Assembly: GCF_025566985.1 (NCBI RefSeq)
Contig: NZ_JAOQJD010000012.1
Coordinates: 1-64,000, forward strand
From: Aedoeadaptatus acetigenes
Lineage (GTDB): Bacteria; Bacillota; Clostridia; Tissierellales; Peptoniphilaceae
Reading direction: 5' to 3'
DNA: 64,000 nt
In this document: positions 8,566-17,006 of the stretch, one piece after another
Layout: each line of letters begins with the position of its first letter
Position numbering within the stretch: position 1 is the first letter of the stretch
Made by a program: the position numbers and the translations under genes
Notes under the pieces: generated by a model
What the model saw: the letters and a program-made list of their open reading frames with translations, nothing else
Databases searched by the model: none
Told to the model about the DNA's origin: nothing

Positions 8566-10457
8566 CATTGGAAAAAGAAGTATTAGAAGCTCTTCAATGT
8601 ATAAAAAATGGTGAAAATTTTATTTTAGAAGGTGGAGCAGGTAGTGGAAAAACATACTCCTTAATTTCCTTAATAAATGCACTCACAGAGGAATTACCAG
8701 ATATAAAGATAGTATGCATTACATATACAAATAATGCAGTTGCCGAAATTTTATCAAGAATAGAAAATGAGAATATTTGGGTTTCAACAATACATGAGTT
8801 TATATGGTCTCTTATCAGAAAATATCAGAATGAAATAAAAAATATTTTAGTTGAGCTTATTAACGATGATAATGAAAAGAACTTTAAAAAGCCAAAAGAT
8901 TTTTCTGAGGATTTAATTTCTAAAGAATATTTCGAAAATCTTTATGTGGATTATGATGAGTATTATTCTGTAACGCCAAATGAAGAAAATAGAGTGAAAA
9001 TCAGCCATAATCACATTTTGATTGTTGCAGAGAAAATGTTTGAGAAATATAAAAAAATAGCGGACATTTTAAAGGATATTGCAGATTGTATTTTTGTTGA
9101 TGAATATCAGGATACAAGTCCTTTAGTTGCTGATATTTTACTAAAGCATCTTGAGCAAAGCGATAAGAAAAATGTAATTGGTTTTTTTGGAGATTCAATG
9201 CAGTCTATATATGACGACGGAGTTGGTAATTTAAATCAATATAATTTAACTAAAATAGTAAAGACGCAAAACCGAAGAAATCCAAGAGTTGTAATCGAAG
9301 TAGCCAATAAGTTTAGAGATGATGATATTGAGCAAAGACCTTCAGAAGATATAAATGCACCTAATATGGAAAATGGTACTATTAGAGAAGGTAGTATTAA
9401 ATTTTTATATGGAACTGAAATAAATGATTTTATAAGTGTAAAGGGGAAGAATATTTTTGAATCTTGGGATTTTTCTGATGGAAAACAAACAAAAGAGTTA
9501 AGGCTAACACATAAATATAATGCTGAAATGACTGGCTTTAAAGACTTATATGATCTATATAATGCTGATTTGATAACTAAGCTTATAAGTGAGATAAAGA
9601 AAAAAATTGATAAGGGAAATTTAGACTGTAATAAGACTTTGGGAGAAATAGCGTTAGAGGTAAAACCGACATATAACAAAGTGGAGCTGTTAGATCAAAT
9701 TAACGGAAATGAAATTTATCAGTCAATATATAGTGTTTTAGAAGATGTGTCATGGGAAGAAGCTTACGAAAAATGTAGAATCACTAAGGAATCACTCATG
9801 TCATATAAATTAAATGGAATGAGTGGTAGATATGAAGCTAATTCTTATAGAGATAGGATTTTACGCAGATTAGATATATTAGAGGAGATTATTGAATTAT
9901 ATGAGGCTAATAGATTTAATGATTTTCTGAGAATAACAAAATTTTCTATTCATAATAGGAATGATAAGATTTGCCTTAAGCAAGCAATTGATTATCTTGT
10001 AAGTGAAGATAATCAAACGATAGAAAATGTATTAAAATTTGCGGAAGTAAAAGGGTTACTCAAAGAAGATGAATTGTTTAGTGATTATATTTCAAATAAA
10101 GGGTTTTATTTATGGGAGAGAATAAAAAAGATAACATTTAATCAATATAGAAAAAGCGTTTTATATTTAAAAGAATTTTCACCAATTTGTACTCAACATA
10201 GTGTTAAAGGTAGTGAATATGACAATGTATTGCTTGTATTAGAGTCTGATTGGAATAAATATGACTTTAGAACATTATTTGGTAAAGGATCTCCGAACTC
10301 TAATGTTCAGAAACGTACAAAAAAATTATTTTATGTATGTATAACAAGAGCAAAAAAGAATTTAATAATATATATGCCTACTGATGATTCTGACATATTA
10401 GAAAAAGCTAAAGAGTATTTTGGAGAAGAAAATGTTATAGATCTCTCTTCGATTTAA
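8553..10457 (+). CDS. UvrD/Rep-like superfamily 1 helicase (GajB-like)
   Basis: This 634-residue helicase has Walker A GGAGSGKT (residues 27-34), motif Ia TYTNNAVAEI, Walker B VDEYQDTSP (about 181), QNRRNP, the GSEYDNV motif (about 553) and the final FYVCITRAKK motif VI. It overlaps the nuclease gene by 13 bases and its RBS (GAGGAGGG) lies inside that gene, so the two are co-translated and stoichiometric. In Gabija, GajB hydrolyses nucleotides and DNA and activates GajA. At 634 residues it is longer than the typical GajB, so a sub-type or an independent OLD-helicase system is possible. Confidence 0.85.
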   Translation: MDTLTLEKEVLEALQCIKNGENFILEGGAGSGKTYSLISLINALTEELPDIKIVCITYTNNAVAEILSRIENENIWVSTIHEFIWSLIRKYQNEIKNILVELINDDNEKNFKKPKDFSEDLISKEYFENLYVDYDEYYSVTPNEENRVKISHNHILIVAEKMFEKYKKIADILKDIADCIFVDEYQDTSPLVADILLKHLEQSDKKNVIGFFGDSMQSIYDDGVGNLNQYNLTKIVKTQNRRNPRVVIEVANKFRDDDIEQRPSEDINAPNMENGTIREGSIKFLYGTEINDFISVKGKNIFESWDFSDGKQTKELRLTHKYNAEMTGFKDLYDLYNADLITKLISEIKKKIDKGNLDCNKTLGEIALEVKPTYNKVELLDQINGNEIYQSIYSVLEDVSWEEAYEKCRITKESLMSYKLNGMSGRYEANSYRDRILRRLDILEEIIELYEANRFNDFLRITKFSIHNRNDKICLKQAIDYLVSEDNQTIENVLKFAEVKGLLKEDELFSDYISNKGFYLWERIKKITFNQYRKSVLYLKEFSPICTQHSVKGSEYDNVLLVLESDWNKYDFRTLFGKGSPNSNVQKRTKKLFYVCITRAKKNLIIYMPTDDSDILEKAKEYFGEENVIDLSSI

Positions 10458-10548
10458 TTGAAAAGTAGGTACTATTTCTACTTATGTTTTATGCTGCTTT
10501 TTAATATTATTCTATAGAATGAAAAAAGATAATTACTATTTTTATTTT

Positions 10549-10582
10549 AAGAATACTCTTGCATGAGGGTATTCTTTTTTTA
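10549..10582 (+). terminator. Terminator of the OLD/UvrD operon
   Basis: AAGAATACTC pairs with GAGGGTATTCTT around TTGCAT, followed by seven T residues. The remaining intergenic sequence to 10778 is AT-rich with no coding signal that I can see. Confidence 0.8.
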
Positions 10583-10778
10583 TTGTATTTACTAGAATAC
10601 TATATTTAAGTTCGGAAAGATATTTTTCAAATCATGTAGATTGATTTGAAAAATAAAAACATGATTATATTCATGAAAAATGCAGTATTTGATGTACCTA
10701 GTTTTTATTAAAAATGTAGAATTTCTCAGCTGGTATTTAATGTATTTATAAATTAAATTTTGATTTATATAATAAATT

Positions 10779-11120
10779 TCATTTTGATTTATTAAGAAGT
10801 AGGGAATGGATCTGCCATATTTCTTTTGATAATTTTTCTATCTGTTTATTCATTGATTTGATTTCATTCTTGTAAATAACACCAGTTGCATTAGTAGCTT
10901 TTGCAATCTGGTTTATATTATTTGTTGCATTTGAAAGTAGCCATTGTAAGTTTCTAAATGGTTCTAAATCTACTACATAAATTTCTTTTTCTAATACGCA
11001 TTTCCTAAGAAAGTGGGACATAGTTTTGCAGTTTGCAAGTTTCATTTTCTTTTCAAAAACTTCTTTTTCTTCCTTAGTTAGTTTTATTTCTATTCTTTCA
11101 TTTCTAAATCTATTTGCCAT
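10779..11120 (-). CDS. MobC-like plasmid mobilisation / relaxosome accessory protein
   Basis: This 113-residue protein starts RFRNERIEIKLTKEEKEVF (residues 4-22) and contains SHFLRKCVL and LLSNATNNINQIAKATN, the pattern of bacterial mobilisation proteins of the MobC family. These bind oriT as ribbon-helix-helix-like proteins and assist a relaxase. The start is ATG 11118-11120 with AAGGAG upstream; the longer frame to 11216 lacks an RBS. It is the only gene on the minus strand in this part of the island. No relaxase is present, so it is either a remnant or relies on a helper in trans. Confidence 0.75.
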   Translation of the reverse strand: MANRFRNERIEIKLTKEEKEVFEKKMKLANCKTMSHFLRKCVLEKEIYVVDLEPFRNLQWLLSNATNNINQIAKATNATGVIYKNEIKSMNKQIEKLSKEIWQIHSLLLNKSK

Positions 11121-11226
11121 TTTATTCTCCTTTATAAAATATATTTCGGGGTCTAAGGTTCTCCCTAACAAGGTAAAAATTAAAAAAATGGAGCATTCCG
11201 TAGAGGTCTGCTCCATTAATTTTTTC

Positions 11227-11246
11227 GTAAGTGTCCGTACACTTAC
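11227..11246. other. oriT-like inverted repeat next to mobC
   Basis: GTAAGTGT and ACACTTAC form a perfect 8-bp hairpin with loop CCGT, about 105 bases upstream of the mobC start. The arm carries TAAGTG, reminiscent of nick regions recognised by MOBP-type relaxases. Position and shape fit an origin of transfer; the assignment is inference. Confidence 0.4.
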
Positions 11247-11391
11247 TGTGCTTGCTATTAAAGTTATAAGCGTTAAGCGTGTATTAAGTTTTATTAATTA
11301 TACCGCATTTAAAGAAATTAATAAAGAAGTATAAAGGGCGTTCAAGCAAATATCTTAAATAAGATTACTAAATTTTAAAATAATTCATGTA

Positions 11392-11438
11392 TTGAAATTA
11401 ATTATCAAATGAGTTACAATAAAACTGACGGTAGCGTC
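11392..11438 (+). promoter_or_regulatory. Promoter and TetR operator candidate
   Basis: A -35 TTGAAA (11392-11397) and -10 TACAAT (11415-11420) have 17-bp spacing. Just after the -10 lies GACG-GTAG-CGTC (11427-11438), an inverted repeat placed where a repressor would block transcription. The likely ligand is the TetR protein encoded immediately downstream. Confidence 0.65.
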
Positions 11439-11467
11439 GGAATTATTTATTGACAGGAGATAAAGTT

Positions 11468-12061
11468 TTGAATGATAAAAAATTGAAAGTTGGAGAAAAA
11501 AGGAAGTTAGAAATTCTGGAAGCGGCAAAGAAATGTTTCTTAGAAAAGGGTTTCCAAAATACAACTATGGAAGATGTTATAGAAAAAGTAAGTTTAAGTA
11601 AAGGTGGTGTTTACTATCATTATGGATCAACCTACGAAATGATTTATGATTTTATGAAATTAGGCATCAAATATAGAGGAGAGAAAAGCAAAACTATCGA
11701 CACATCTAAGTTAACGACTTTAGACGCAATTACTGAGATGATGATGGAAAGAATTTATGATGAAAATGAATTTAAAAGCATATATGCAATTTTTTTGAAA
11801 CTACAAAATGAAGATAAAAGATTGTGTGAAATGTTTGAAAATTTAAAAGAAACAAACACAGAAATTTTATCGTCTACTTTTCCTCTAAACGATAAGCTAT
11901 CATCTATTTTTGAAGATGAGTTTTTAGTGACATTTGTAAATACTTTGATTTTAGGATATGAAAGTTTAAATCAAAAAGAAATTTTTATTGAAAATAAAGA
12001 AACAATCAAAAAGATGTTAGAAGAATATTTGAAAAATAAATTTCCTGAATTATTAGGCTGA
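11468..12061 (+). CDS. TetR/AcrR-family transcriptional regulator
   Basis: This 197-residue protein has the N-terminal TetR helix-turn-helix (ILEAAKKCFLEKGFQNTT, then SLSKGGVYYHYGS, about residues 15-55) and an all-helical ligand-binding C-terminal half. The chosen start is TTG 11468, because AGGAGA at 11455-11460 is correctly spaced for it; the frame also opens at TTG 11450 but without an RBS. It is the first gene of the importer operon and probably senses the transported compound or metal status. It ends 20 bases before the first permease gene. Confidence 0.82.
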   Translation: MNDKKLKVGEKRKLEILEAAKKCFLEKGFQNTTMEDVIEKVSLSKGGVYYHYGSTYEMIYDFMKLGIKYRGEKSKTIDTSKLTTLDAITEMMMERIYDENEFKSIYAIFLKLQNEDKRLCEMFENLKETNTEILSSTFPLNDKLSSIFEDEFLVTFVNTLILGYESLNQKEIFIENKETIKKMLEEYLKNKFPELLG

Positions 12062-12081
12062 TCTTAAATTATGGTATAAAA

Positions 12082-13014
12082 ATGAATACAAAAAAGACAT
12101 TTTTAAAAAAACTTTATGAGCTAATAATGACATTATTAATTGTTAGTGTATTATCATTTGTTTTAATGAAATTATCTCCCGTCGATCCAGCCACTGCATA
12201 TGCTAAAAGACATATCGGAAGTCCATCACCTGAGCAAATTGAAGAAGTAAGAATAAGATTTGGTTTTGACAAACCTGTATATAAGCAATATTTTAACTGG
12301 ATTAAAAATCTTTTTTCTCTAGACTTAGGACAGTCTTTAAGCAATGGTAAACCAGTCTGGGATAATATAATGTTGGCTTTGCCAAAAACTTTATCTGTTG
12401 TTTTCTTTTCCGCAATATTGCAGGTAATTTTAGTATTATCTTTGGGATGTATTACTTTCTTATGGAAGAGCAAGATAATCAATAAGCTTATAAATCTTTT
12501 ATGCCTTATTGGTGTTTCAATTCCTAGCTTTTATATTGCTATTATCTTACTTGATATATTTGCAGTAAAGTGGGATTTGCTATCAGTAGCAGGTAATATT
12601 GGCATTACAAACTATCTACTTCCTGCAATAACTTTAGGGATATTTGGGGCTTCTTTTTATTATCCACTATTTAAAGACGCTTTAGATAAAGAAAATGGCG
12701 AATATTATATTATGTTTTTTAGAGCTAATGGTCTAAAGGAATTTACTTTGTTCGTGAAACATATATTGCCAAACTCGATAGTAAAGTTAATCCCAAATTT
12801 CTTTCAGAGCATTGGGCTTATGATTGCAAATGTGGCAATAGTGGAGGGAGTTTTTTCTATTCCAGGATTTGGATATTTGATTGTAAATTCTGTAATAAAT
12901 CGTGATGCAACGATGATTCATGGTTTGGTTTTCTTTTTAGCCTTATTTATTGCCATTGCTAATATAACATCCGATTTGATAAACGATCTTTTGATAAAGG
13001 AAAGGGGAGATTAA
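12082..13014 (+). CDS. ABC importer permease (DppB/NikB type)
   Basis: This 310-residue inner-membrane permease begins with TM1 and the family N-terminal block (FVLMKLSPVDPATAYAKRH) and has the EAA-type loop near residues 200-230 (FFRANGLKEFTLFVKHILPN). It has about six membrane helices. Family members move peptides, nickel, or metal-opine complexes. Its stop shares bases with the start of the next permease (TAATG). With the following four genes it makes a complete five-component importer. Confidence 0.85.
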   Translation: MNTKKTFLKKLYELIMTLLIVSVLSFVLMKLSPVDPATAYAKRHIGSPSPEQIEEVRIRFGFDKPVYKQYFNWIKNLFSLDLGQSLSNGKPVWDNIMLALPKTLSVVFFSAILQVILVLSLGCITFLWKSKIINKLINLLCLIGVSIPSFYIAIILLDIFAVKWDLLSVAGNIGITNYLLPAITLGIFGASFYYPLFKDALDKENGEYYIMFFRANGLKEFTLFVKHILPNSIVKLIPNFFQSIGLMIANVAIVEGVFSIPGFGYLIVNSVINRDATMIHGLVFFLALFIAIANITSDLINDLLIKERGD

Positions 13015-13790
13015 TGAAAATAAATAAAAGGACAGTATTTGCTTTCCTAGTGATTTTATTTATGTTCTTTGGAAGTTTTTTTGCCCCTAATGATCCCTTA
13101 GAAGTTAATCTTCCCATTAGATTTGCAAATCCAAGTTCTAAGTATCCTTTGGGAAATGATAGCATGGGCAGGTGTGTTTTATCGAGAATACTGTACGGGG
13201 GAAAAACTACATTATTTATGGTTATGACTGCATCAATTATTGTTTTTACTTTAGGTTTGCTTTTAGGAACTCTTACATCAAAGGTTACCATGAAAAAGAA
13301 TGTAATAGTAGATTCGATTATTAATGCTGTAACGGCTATACCACCAATTGCTTATTTAATCATATTTATAGCATCTTGGGGAAATGGAATAAAAACTACA
13401 TTAATTGCTTTGGTTGTTTCATATATTTTGAGATTTTTAAGGCTTGTTAGAACTCAAATAAATATTGAATACGATAAGGCTTATTGCACCTGTATGATTT
13501 CACTTGGTGCTTCAAAGACTAGGCTAGTTCTAGTTCATATACTACCCAATATATCATTGGACTTAGTTCATTATATTTGCTTGTCTTGTGCGGATATGAT
13601 TTTAGCAATTACTGGTTTTTCATTTATAGGAATTGGACTTGGAGAAAATGTTGTGGAGTGGGGTTCTATGATTTTAGAAGCAAGAGATTCAATATTTATT
13701 AAGCCAGAACTCATAATTTACCCAATTTTTGCAGTTTTTATTACTACAATGTCATTTAATATTATTGCAAAAGAAGCAAATAGAAGGTGA
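13014..13790 (+). CDS. ABC importer permease (DppC/NikC type)
   Basis: This 258-residue second permease carries the DppC/NikC N-terminal signature (FFAPNDPLEVN...YPLGNDSMGRCVLSRILYG), several membrane helices and an EAA loop (CMISLGASKTRLVLVHILPN). It is slightly short for the family but complete. It pairs with the preceding permease as a heterodimer. Start ATG 13014 overlaps the previous stop, indicating coupled translation. Confidence 0.85.
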   Translation: MKINKRTVFAFLVILFMFFGSFFAPNDPLEVNLPIRFANPSSKYPLGNDSMGRCVLSRILYGGKTTLFMVMTASIIVFTLGLLLGTLTSKVTMKKNVIVDSIINAVTAIPPIAYLIIFIASWGNGIKTTLIALVVSYILRFLRLVRTQINIEYDKAYCTCMISLGASKTRLVLVHILPNISLDLVHYICLSCADMILAITGFSFIGIGLGENVVEWGSMILEARDSIFIKPELIIYPIFAVFITTMSFNIIAKEANRR

Positions 13791-13794
13791 AGAT

Positions 13795-14577
13795 ATGATT
13801 TTGGTTAATCAATTACAAGTTACAGATAAAAAAGGAAACAGTCTTTTAAATAATATTTCCCTTAGTATTCCTATGGCGAAAATTATTGGTCTCACTGGTC
13901 CAAGTGGTGCTGGGAAGACTACATTAATAAACGCAATACTCGGGATTTTATCAGAGGACTTGAAAGTAAGTTCTGGGAATATTACTATAGATGATTTCGA
14001 TATATTTGAAAAAGATAGTATCAATATCAACAATAGAAATATCGCTTTTATTCCTCAACTTCCCATGATTTCTTTTGACAAAAGGAAAAAAATAAAAAGT
14101 CAAATGATTGAAATTTATATTGCTAATCTTAATATAGATAAATCAGAAGCATTAAGTATAGCAAAAGATAAGCTCAAAAGCGTAAATCTTGAATATGAAA
14201 GAGTTTTAGATTCATATCCAACTGAACTTTCAGGAGGCATGATTCAGCGTGTGATATTAGCAATTTCTATGGGGCTAAATACTGATTATATAATTGCTGA
14301 TGAACCAACATCAGCCTTAGATAATTATAACTCATCATTATTTTTTGAATTGATTAAAGCAAATTTCAAAGGCAAAGGAATTTTATTAATAACACACGAT
14401 GCCGAAATTCTTAAAAAATATAGCGACTGCATCTATGTGATAGAAAATGGGTGTGTTATAGAAAAGGGGAGTAGTAAAGATATATTTGAAAGTCCTAAAG
14501 AGGAATGGACAAGAAAATTTGTTGAATGTAGTCAGAAGATATTAGATTCTGGAGGTGAATGGGAGTGGACGAAATAG
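13795..14577 (+). CDS. ABC importer ATPase (DppD/NikD type)
   Basis: This 260-residue ATPase has Walker A GPSGAGKTT (about 37-45), signature LSGGMIQRV (about 144), Walker B IIADEPTSALD and switch ITHD. The start is ATG 13795, four bases after the permease stop, with GAAGG as RBS; an upstream in-frame ATG lies inside the permease gene. It lacks the long C-terminal peptide-transporter extension, so it resembles the shorter NikD-like subunits. Confidence 0.83.
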   Translation: MILVNQLQVTDKKGNSLLNNISLSIPMAKIIGLTGPSGAGKTTLINAILGILSEDLKVSSGNITIDDFDIFEKDSININNRNIAFIPQLPMISFDKRKKIKSQMIEIYIANLNIDKSEALSIAKDKLKSVNLEYERVLDSYPTELSGGMIQRVILAISMGLNTDYIIADEPTSALDNYNSSLFFELIKANFKGKGILLITHDAEILKKYSDCIYVIENGCVIEKGSSKDIFESPKEEWTRKFVECSQKILDSGGEWEWTK

Positions 14578-15269
14578 CTATGAGTAACGTTAGTCTTTCT
14601 TTTGAAACAGTAAAGGGGACATTTAAAGCTCTAGATCAAATTTCCTTTTCACTTAAAAGGGGAGATAACTTAAGTTTAATTGGTGAAAGCGGATCTGGTA
14701 AAAGCACCATTGCAAAAGCATTAATAGGATTAGAAAGAATAGATGAAGGATCTATACTCTATGATTCTGTAGATATCTCAAAATTAAAATTAAAAAAAAT
14801 AAGAAAATATAGAAAAAATATCCAGTCTGTTTTCCAGGATACATCTGGTACTTTAAATCCTGGTATAAGCACTTTTAAAAATTTGGAAGAAGGGCTTATT
14901 AATTTAACAAACTTGTCGAAAAAGGAAAGAAAGGAAAAGGTGTTATTATTTTGCGAGGATTTACATTTAAAAAAGGAAATATTAGATGTGCCCGTTCACC
15001 AACTATCTGGAGGCGAGCAAAGAAGATTGTCGCTCATAAGAGCCCTTATGGTTAATCCTGATTTTTTAATACTAGATGAGGTTACGGCTGGGCTTGACTT
15101 ATTGACGATTGAAAAAGTACTAAATTTACTTTTTTATTATCAATCTAAGCATAGTATTTCTTATATTTTTATCACTCATGATATAAATCAAGCAAAACAG
15201 ATTTCAGATTATATCATAGAGATAAAGAAAGGAAAAATATTGAGAGAAGGAAAATTGCAAAGGAGATAG
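14565..15269 (+). CDS. ABC importer ATPase (DppF/NikE type)
   Basis: This roughly 234-residue ATPase has Walker A GESGSGKST, signature LSGGEQRRL, Walker B FLILDEVTAGLD and switch THD. The preferred start is GTG 14565, nine bases after GGAGG (14551-14555); ATG 14559 is also in frame but too close. It overlaps the preceding ATPase gene. The two ATPases form the motor for the two permeases. Confidence 0.82.
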   Translation: MDEIAMSNVSLSFETVKGTFKALDQISFSLKRGDNLSLIGESGSGKSTIAKALIGLERIDEGSILYDSVDISKLKLKKIRKYRKNIQSVFQDTSGTLNPGISTFKNLEEGLINLTNLSKKERKEKVLLFCEDLHLKKEILDVPVHQLSGGEQRRLSLIRALMVNPDFLILDEVTAGLDLLTIEKVLNLLFYYQSKHSISYIFITHDINQAKQISDYIIEIKKGKILREGKLQRR

Positions 15270-15271
15270 AA

Positions 15272-16906
15272 ATGATCAAACTTAGAAAAAATATGATGGT
15301 TTTATTGGCACTTGTATTTAGTTTTTCAATTTTACTAGGAGGTTGCCAAAAGAATCAAGAAAAAGCTCAAGAAAATTCAAATGTAGCAAGTGAAAACACA
15401 AAAGATGAAAGCAAGAAGGTTTTAACCTTATGTACTGCTAAAGAACTGACAAACCTTACGACTTTAACAATGAATAAGGAAAATAATATGGCTTGTGGTT
15501 TAATTTACGAAACCCTAGTAGCTTATGAAAACGGTGAAATTGTACCAAAACTTGCTGAAAGCTTTGAATATAAAGATGATGACAAAACTTTAATCTTTAA
15601 ATTAAAGGAAGGGGTAAAGTTTTCAGATGGTGAAGATTTTAATGCTGATGCAGTGAAAAAAATATTAGACTTTGATAAGTCTAATCCTAACTTTGCAGGC
15701 ATTAGGGCTGTTGCAGAGATAAAATCAACAGAAGTTATTGATGATAATACGATTGCTGTTCATTATGAAAATCCGTCTAAATTTTATATAAATGGCTTTT
15801 GTTTCCAAAATGTATTGGGGATGCCATCTCCAAAGTCATTTACTGAGGGAAACTTTGAGACATTTACCGAAAATATAGGAACAGGTCCTTATGTATATGA
15901 AGAATTTAAATCTGGAGAATATACAAAATTTGTTAGAAATGAAAATTATCATGGGGAAAAACCTTACTATGATGAAGTTATTGTCAAATATATTCCCGAT
16001 GCTTCCTCAAGACTTCAAGCCTTAAATAAAGGGGAAATAGATTTAATTTATGGAGCAGATTTAATAAATTATGATGACTTCAAAAAAGGTTCTGAAATTA
16101 AGGATGTTACTGGAGAAGTCAATAAAAATAGGACTTTGACTAAGAATCTAATTTTAAATCCAAGTAAAAAAGAATTAGAAGATTTAAAAGTTCGCCAAGC
16201 AATTAATTATGCAATTAACAAAAAAGACATTGTCGACAGTTTAACATACTCATATGAAGATGTAGCTGAAACTTTATTCCCTAAAAATGTGGCTTATTGT
16301 GATGCAAATTATCCAACTAATTATAGTTATGCTCCTGAAAAGGCAAATAGCTTGCTAGATGAAGCGGGTTGGAAACTTAATAAAGATACAGGAATAAGAG
16401 AAAAGGACGGAAGTCCATTAAAGCTTCAATATGTTTACTGGTCAGATTTAGTACTTGCTAAGGAAACTGCACTTGCAATAAAGACGCAATTAAAAGAAGT
16501 AGGTATAGATGTTGACATAGTTGAAAAAGATCAAATGTCATGGTGGACAGATGGTATAAAGGGAGAATTCCATTTGACAACATGGAATACAGAGGGTTCT
16601 TATACTGAACCTCACAAGTTCTTACAAGAATCAGTAACTGAAATGGATCCACATTTAATGCCATTAAAAGCACTTTCAGATTCCAATATATATATTGACG
16701 CAATAAAGAAGGCTTCCACTTCTACAGATGAAGGGGAGATTAAAGACAATATACAAAAAGCTATAGTATATTCAAACGAAAACGCTATGGATTTGCCTCT
16801 TTCTTATTCAAAAGAAATGATTTTATATAGAAATGACAAAATTGATGGATATGACTTTACAAGTACACCACAATTTTTCAATATTTATAGTGTAAAAGCT
16901 AAATGA
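15272..16906 (+). CDS. ABC importer substrate-binding lipoprotein (family 5, NikA/OppA type)
   Basis: This 544-residue solute-binding protein has a lipoprotein signal (ILLGGC, lipidated Cys25), a charged linker, then the family 5 fold (TLIFKLKEGVKFSDGEDFNADAVKK; RQAINYAINKKDIVDSL). It sits on the outer face of the membrane and delivers substrate to the permeases. Family 5 covers peptides, nickel and metallophores; the substrate cannot be read from sequence. The next-door ABC exporter pair resembles siderophore-linked systems, so a metallophore or small peptide is a reasonable inference. It starts two bases after the preceding gene. Confidence 0.85.
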   Translation: MIKLRKNMMVLLALVFSFSILLGGCQKNQEKAQENSNVASENTKDESKKVLTLCTAKELTNLTTLTMNKENNMACGLIYETLVAYENGEIVPKLAESFEYKDDDKTLIFKLKEGVKFSDGEDFNADAVKKILDFDKSNPNFAGIRAVAEIKSTEVIDDNTIAVHYENPSKFYINGFCFQNVLGMPSPKSFTEGNFETFTENIGTGPYVYEEFKSGEYTKFVRNENYHGEKPYYDEVIVKYIPDASSRLQALNKGEIDLIYGADLINYDDFKKGSEIKDVTGEVNKNRTLTKNLILNPSKKELEDLKVRQAINYAINKKDIVDSLTYSYEDVAETLFPKNVAYCDANYPTNYSYAPEKANSLLDEAGWKLNKDTGIREKDGSPLKLQYVYWSDLVLAKETALAIKTQLKEVGIDVDIVEKDQMSWWTDGIKGEFHLTTWNTEGSYTEPHKFLQESVTEMDPHLMPLKALSDSNIYIDAIKKASTSTDEGEIKDNIQKAIVYSNENAMDLPLSYSKEMILYRNDKIDGYDFTSTPQFFNIYSVKAK

Positions 16907-16934
16907 GAATAGGTTAATAAATTGAATTTAAGGC

Positions 16935-16975
16935 AGGTCTATCTATAAAGTAGTGAATGGATAGACCTATCTTAT
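16935..16975 (+). terminator. Hairpin between binding protein and exporter genes
   Basis: AGGTCTATC (16935-16943) pairs with GATAGACCT (16960-16968), followed by an AT-rich but not pure T tract. It is probably a leaky terminator that lowers expression of the two exporter genes relative to the importer. Confidence 0.55.
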
Positions 16976-17006
16976 TATTACGAGGATTTATTAAGGAGGG
17001 GATTTG

